Assembly: GCF_018802765.1 (NCBI RefSeq)
Contig: NZ_CP069163.1
Coordinates: 2,986,311-3,050,310, forward strand
Direction of reading: 5' to 3'
Origin: Paludibacterium sp. B53371
GTDB taxonomy: Bacteria; Pseudomonadota; Gammaproteobacteria; Burkholderiales; Chromobacteriaceae
DNA length: 64,000 bases
Part shown: positions 61,729 through 64,000 of the stretch, piece after piece
Layout of the letters: each line of letters begins with the position of its first letter
Position numbering within the stretch: position 1 is the first letter of the stretch
Notes under the pieces: generated by a model
The model's database searches: none
The model's input: the letters and a program-made list of their open reading frames with translations, nothing else
Told to the model about the DNA's origin: nothing
Translations under genes and position numbers: made by a program

Positions 61729-62399
61729 CAGTCGCCCTCCACCGAGTCATCTGCAGCCTGCGGCGTCAGCGCCTGACGGCGACCAAGCACATCGGCCAGC
61801 GCCCCTTCGATGATGCGTGGCGCCATCTGGCTGTAATCGATCATCAAATCCAGCATCGGCCCTTCCAGCAGCATGCGATTGCGCCGGATGACAAAGCCCA
61901 GGTTGGCCAGACGCCCCAGGTTGGCATTGAAACGGGTCCGTCCGCCCAGCGCCTTGCCGAAGTCGGCATAAAGCGCATCCTCCGACACCCCGGTAGAAAC
62001 GGTCTCGCCGGTTTCCACCGGCTTCTGCGCACCGAACATATCACCCTGCCCTTCGCGGCCGGCTTCAACCCGGGCAATTTGTCGCTCGCGCTTGGGCAGG
62101 ATGATCTGTGCCCACAGGATGACCAGCAGGGCCACGCCATCGCGCGGCAAACCCAGATTGTTATTGACCCAACTGTCGCCGGCGCCGAATACCGGTTCGA
62201 TCATCGGCGGCAGCAAGGCGACCGCAATATGCTCGGCATAGGGGTTCTCGACCAGCCGCAAGCCGACCTCGGCCAGACGGCGATCCAGCTCGTTGCGAAA
62301 AATGTCATCCAGCAGCGCTCGGCGCGCCAGCGGATCGCTGCGACTCACCACGCGATGCGCCAGCAGGCGCGCAGTCAGGGTTTTAAGTTCGATATCCAT
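61728..62399 (-). CDS. MukE/MksE/JetB-like partner of the SMC ATPase
   Basis: 223 residues. The N-terminal half is helical (RRALLDDIFRNELDRRLAEVGLRLVENPYAEHIAVALLPP), then LPRDGVALLVILWAQIILPKRERQ. The C-terminal winged helix, ALYADFGKALGGRTRFNANLGRLANLGFVI, ends in LEGPMLDLMIDYSQMAPRIIEGAL. Size, placement directly ahead of the SMC gene and winged-helix content fit the KITE-type subunits MukE/MksE/JetB. The assignment rests on context and fold feel rather than strong identity. Upstream lies a 230-nt gap and then the type III secretion genes in the other direction. Confidence 0.7.
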   Translation of the reverse strand: MDIELKTLTARLLAHRVVSRSDPLARRALLDDIFRNELDRRLAEVGLRLVENPYAEHIAVALLPPMIEPVFGAGDSWVNNNLGLPRDGVALLVILWAQIILPKRERQIARVEAGREGQGDMFGAQKPVETGETVSTGVSEDALYADFGKALGGRTRFNANLGRLANLGFVIRRNRMLLEGPMLDLMIDYSQMAPRIIEGALADVLGRRQALTPQAADDSVEGD

Positions 62400-62629
62400 G
62401 TGATCCAGGGCAGGAATGAAAAGGCGTCAGATGCCCGCGAGGCGGCGGGCAGAGAGGCCGGCCGCTTCATAGAAAGCGCAATTATTTCACAGCTTGCGTG
62501 TATCCCGAAATTTCCCCTCCCGGCCGGCCGGCTGCCTGTTGTCGATTCCGCAAAGCCAAAGGGGAAAGACAACAGCTTGGTCCGGTCGACCTGCCTACGA
62601 TGCATGACATCAACAGAGGCGGATATCTC

Positions 62630-62941
62630 ATGAAAACGACAACGAATCCTTTCGAGCAGATGACCGAGCTGATGCTGCAACTCAAGGCCCAGCTCGCCGA
62701 ACAAATGGCGCTGACCAGACGCATCAAGGAGGAAATCGGCCTGCTGGAACAACGAGCCCCGGCCGACGCCAAGGCTCGCGACACCCTGGTTCGTCTGGGC
62801 TCGCTGATGAAGGAAGAAATTGGCCCCAAGCAGCAGAAGCTGACCGCCCGGGCACAGGCCATGAAGTCCGCCCTTTCGGGCACCGATTCCCCAACGGCGG
62901 CCACCAGCGGCAAAAACAAGCCGCGCCGCTCTTTTATTTGA
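62630..62941 (+). CDS. SseA/CesAB-like type III secretion chaperone
   Basis: 103 residues from ATG 62630 (GAGG about 10 nt before). Mostly one long amphipathic helix pair (FEQMTELMLQLKAQLAEQMALTRRIKEEIGLLEQ, then DTLVRLGSLMKEEIGPKQQKLTARAQAMKSAL) with a basic tail GKNKPRRSFI. Length, coiled-coil character and position immediately before an EspA/SseB-like gene match SseA, the cytoplasmic chaperone of the SPI-2 translocon filament protein. Sequence identity to SseA is low, so the call is by context. 18 nt separate it from the next gene. Confidence 0.6.
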   Translation: MKTTTNPFEQMTELMLQLKAQLAEQMALTRRIKEEIGLLEQRAPADAKARDTLVRLGSLMKEEIGPKQQKLTARAQAMKSALSGTDSPTAATSGKNKPRRSFI

Positions 62942-62959
62942 CCCACCAGGAGTTATGCC

Positions 62960-63583
62960 ATGCAAGTCACTCCCCCGTATTACAGCGACAGCCAGTTCAA
63001 TCCTCCCACGACCAACACCGCTGATGTCTCAGCGGCACAGGATACGAAGTATGCGTCGCTGGCCGACCTGATCAATGCCCAGAGCTTCAACCCGGTCATG
63101 GCCTTCTATGAAGCCATGAACTCGGTACTGGAATTTGCCGGCCAGATGGTCATCCTGCAATCGCAACTGATCCAGCAACACAATCAGGAAGCCGCCAATA
63201 CCAAACAGGCCTCGGCCAACCTAGGCGCGACCATCAATGGCATGACTGACGCCAACAGCACGGCTGACCTGCCTTCTGACGTCAAGAACACCTACGAGCA
63301 GTACGATGTTGTCATCACCTGGGACGGCGGCTCGGGCTCCATCGATGACTATCTGAAAGCCATTGGCAAGGAGGATGGCAAGGACCTCGACAAGGAGCAG
63401 CTGACCCGCATCCAGTCGGCACTGGACAACACTTCGGACCAGTACAGCAGCCTGTCTTCGCAAGACCAGATGAAGACTCAGCAACAGATGCAGACCTATG
63501 CCACGGCCTCCAGCAACATGACCACGGCACTGAACAACGTCAAGACCATGCTCGACGCCATCGTGCGCAACATGGGCGTGTAA
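62960..63583 (+). CDS. EspA/SseB-family type III secretion filament or translocon protein
   Basis: 207 residues, AGGAG upstream. Low-complexity polar N-terminus without Sec signal, hydrophobic helix AFYEAMNSVLEFAGQMVILQSQL (about 49-71), polar middle with VVITWDGGSGSIDDYLKAIG, and a long C-terminal coiled coil (SSQDQMKTQQQMQTYATASSNMTTALNNVKTMLDAIVRNMGV). The order helix, polar insertion and C-terminal coiled coil is that of EspA and SseB, which form the extracellular sheath or translocon platform of SPI-2/LEE type systems. Flanked by chaperones of both classes. Confidence 0.78.
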   Translation: MQVTPPYYSDSQFNPPTTNTADVSAAQDTKYASLADLINAQSFNPVMAFYEAMNSVLEFAGQMVILQSQLIQQHNQEAANTKQASANLGATINGMTDANSTADLPSDVKNTYEQYDVVITWDGGSGSIDDYLKAIGKEDGKDLDKEQLTRIQSALDNTSDQYSSLSSQDQMKTQQQMQTYATASSNMTTALNNVKTMLDAIVRNMGV

Positions 63584-63631
63584 TGGCGCCAGGCATGCTC
63601 TGGCATGCCTGGCCTTTCAAGGAGAGCCGGC

Positions 63632-64000
63632 ATGCCTGATCACTCCCGTGCCGCAGTCTTGCAACATCTGCTGCAAAACGGCGTCACCCTGCAAGCGCTG
63701 ATGGATATCGACCCAGGCGAGCTGGACCAGTTGTATCTGCATGCCTGCAATGCGTTTGGGCAACAGGACTATGCCAGCGCCTACAAATGGCTGACGCTGC
63801 TGACCCGTCTCAGTCATTGGCAATTTGACTATTGGCTGGCACTGGGACAGACCTGCATGCGCCTGGACCGGCTGGAAGAAGCGGTACACAGCTTCAGTCA
63901 GGCGGCGCCATTGCGGCTGGACGATCCGCGTCCGCCGGCGCTGAGCGGGGAATGCCTGCAGCGAAGACAGCAGTTTGACGCCGCCGCCGAGGCCTATCAG
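63632..64000 (+). CDS. LcrH/SycD/SscA-type TPR chaperone, 3' end beyond window
   Basis: 123 codons to the window edge from ATG 63632 with AAGGAG upstream. Class II type III secretion chaperone: three TPRs, with the family hallmark ACNAFGQQDYASAYKWLTLLTRLSHWQFDYWLALGQTCMRLDRLEEAVHSFSQAAPLRLDDPRPPALSGECL. Missing only the last 30 or so residues. It should bind the SseC/EspD and SseD/EspB pore proteins, whose genes are expected just past the window. The order sseA-sseB-sscA equals that of Salmonella SPI-2. Confidence 0.88.
   Translation, partial: MPDHSRAAVLQHLLQNGVTLQALMDIDPGELDQLYLHACNAFGQQDYASAYKWLTLLTRLSHWQFDYWLALGQTCMRLDRLEEAVHSFSQAAPLRLDDPRPPALSGECLQRRQQFDAAAEAYQ

Overview
The window looks like a chromosome segment of a facultatively anaerobic, motile, quorum-sensing betaproteobacterium of the Neisseriales, most likely family Chromobacteriaceae (Chromobacterium or a close relative). 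The best taxonomic marker is a LuxR/LuxI pair: every AHL-contacting residue of Chromobacterium CviR recurs at the same residue number, and the luxI promoter carries a perfect CTGNCC-N4-GGNCAG box. A di-heme membrane-anchored cytochrome c5 of neisserial type, a PrrBA/RegBA-type redox system and betaproteobacterial gene orders agree with this. By eye the DNA is GC-rich and densely coded, with AT-rich islands only in regulatory gaps.

Layout. 1-12.6 kb is housekeeping: TPR lipoprotein (cut by the window edge), mutM, plsC, apaH, rep, a secreted C69 peptidase, cytochrome c5, tRNA-Arg(CCG), a Nudix protein and recD. 13-15.8 kb holds two tandem aromatic-type amino-acid permeases. 15.9-24.1 kb is a recC-recB-pap transcript. 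24.3-26.6 kb is ubiU-ubiV-ubiT (oxygen-independent ubiquinone synthesis). 26.7-29.2 kb has an amine-oxidase-like flavoprotein, a REP palindrome and a LysR regulator. 29.7-31.1 kb is the convergent, overlapping cviR/cviI pair, followed by a nitronate-monooxygenase-like flavoprotein. 32.6-37.9 kb is a co-directional carboxylate-metabolism cluster (semialdehyde dehydrogenase, small membrane protein, acetate-type symporter, FAD-linked 2-hydroxyacid dehydrogenase, solute-binding protein). 38-42 kb is a tandem pair of near-identical chemoreceptors. 42.3-47.8 kb holds an acyl-CoA synthetase and two two-component systems (RegBA-like and QseBC-like). 48.0-49.9 kb is a metallophosphoesterase/glycosyltransferase pair resembling PlcP/Agt of phosphate-stress lipid remodelling, behind a Pho-box-like array. 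50.6-58.9 kb is fpr, rquA (rhodoquinone synthesis), xth, an EamA permease, prlC, a gamma-carbonic-anhydrase-like protein, an RDD protein, tpx and crcB. 58.9-62.4 kb is an SMC/MukB-like ATPase with a MukE-like partner, translationally coupled to crcB. 62.6 kb to the end is the edge of an SPI-2-like type III secretion locus (sseA-, sseB- and sscA-like genes).

How it fits together. UbiUVT, RquA, the RegBA-type regulator and cytochrome c5 point to a flexible quinone pool and respiration under low oxygen. The Pho-like array ahead of plcP/agt suggests membrane lipid exchange on phosphate starvation. Quorum sensing, chemoreceptors and type III secretion suggest interaction with hosts or other cells. 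The least described features are the two-gene SMC module fused by overlapping codons to crcB with no kleisin gene beside it, a 0.7 kb structured gap with a strong promoter and leader ORF, and two candidate small RNAs.
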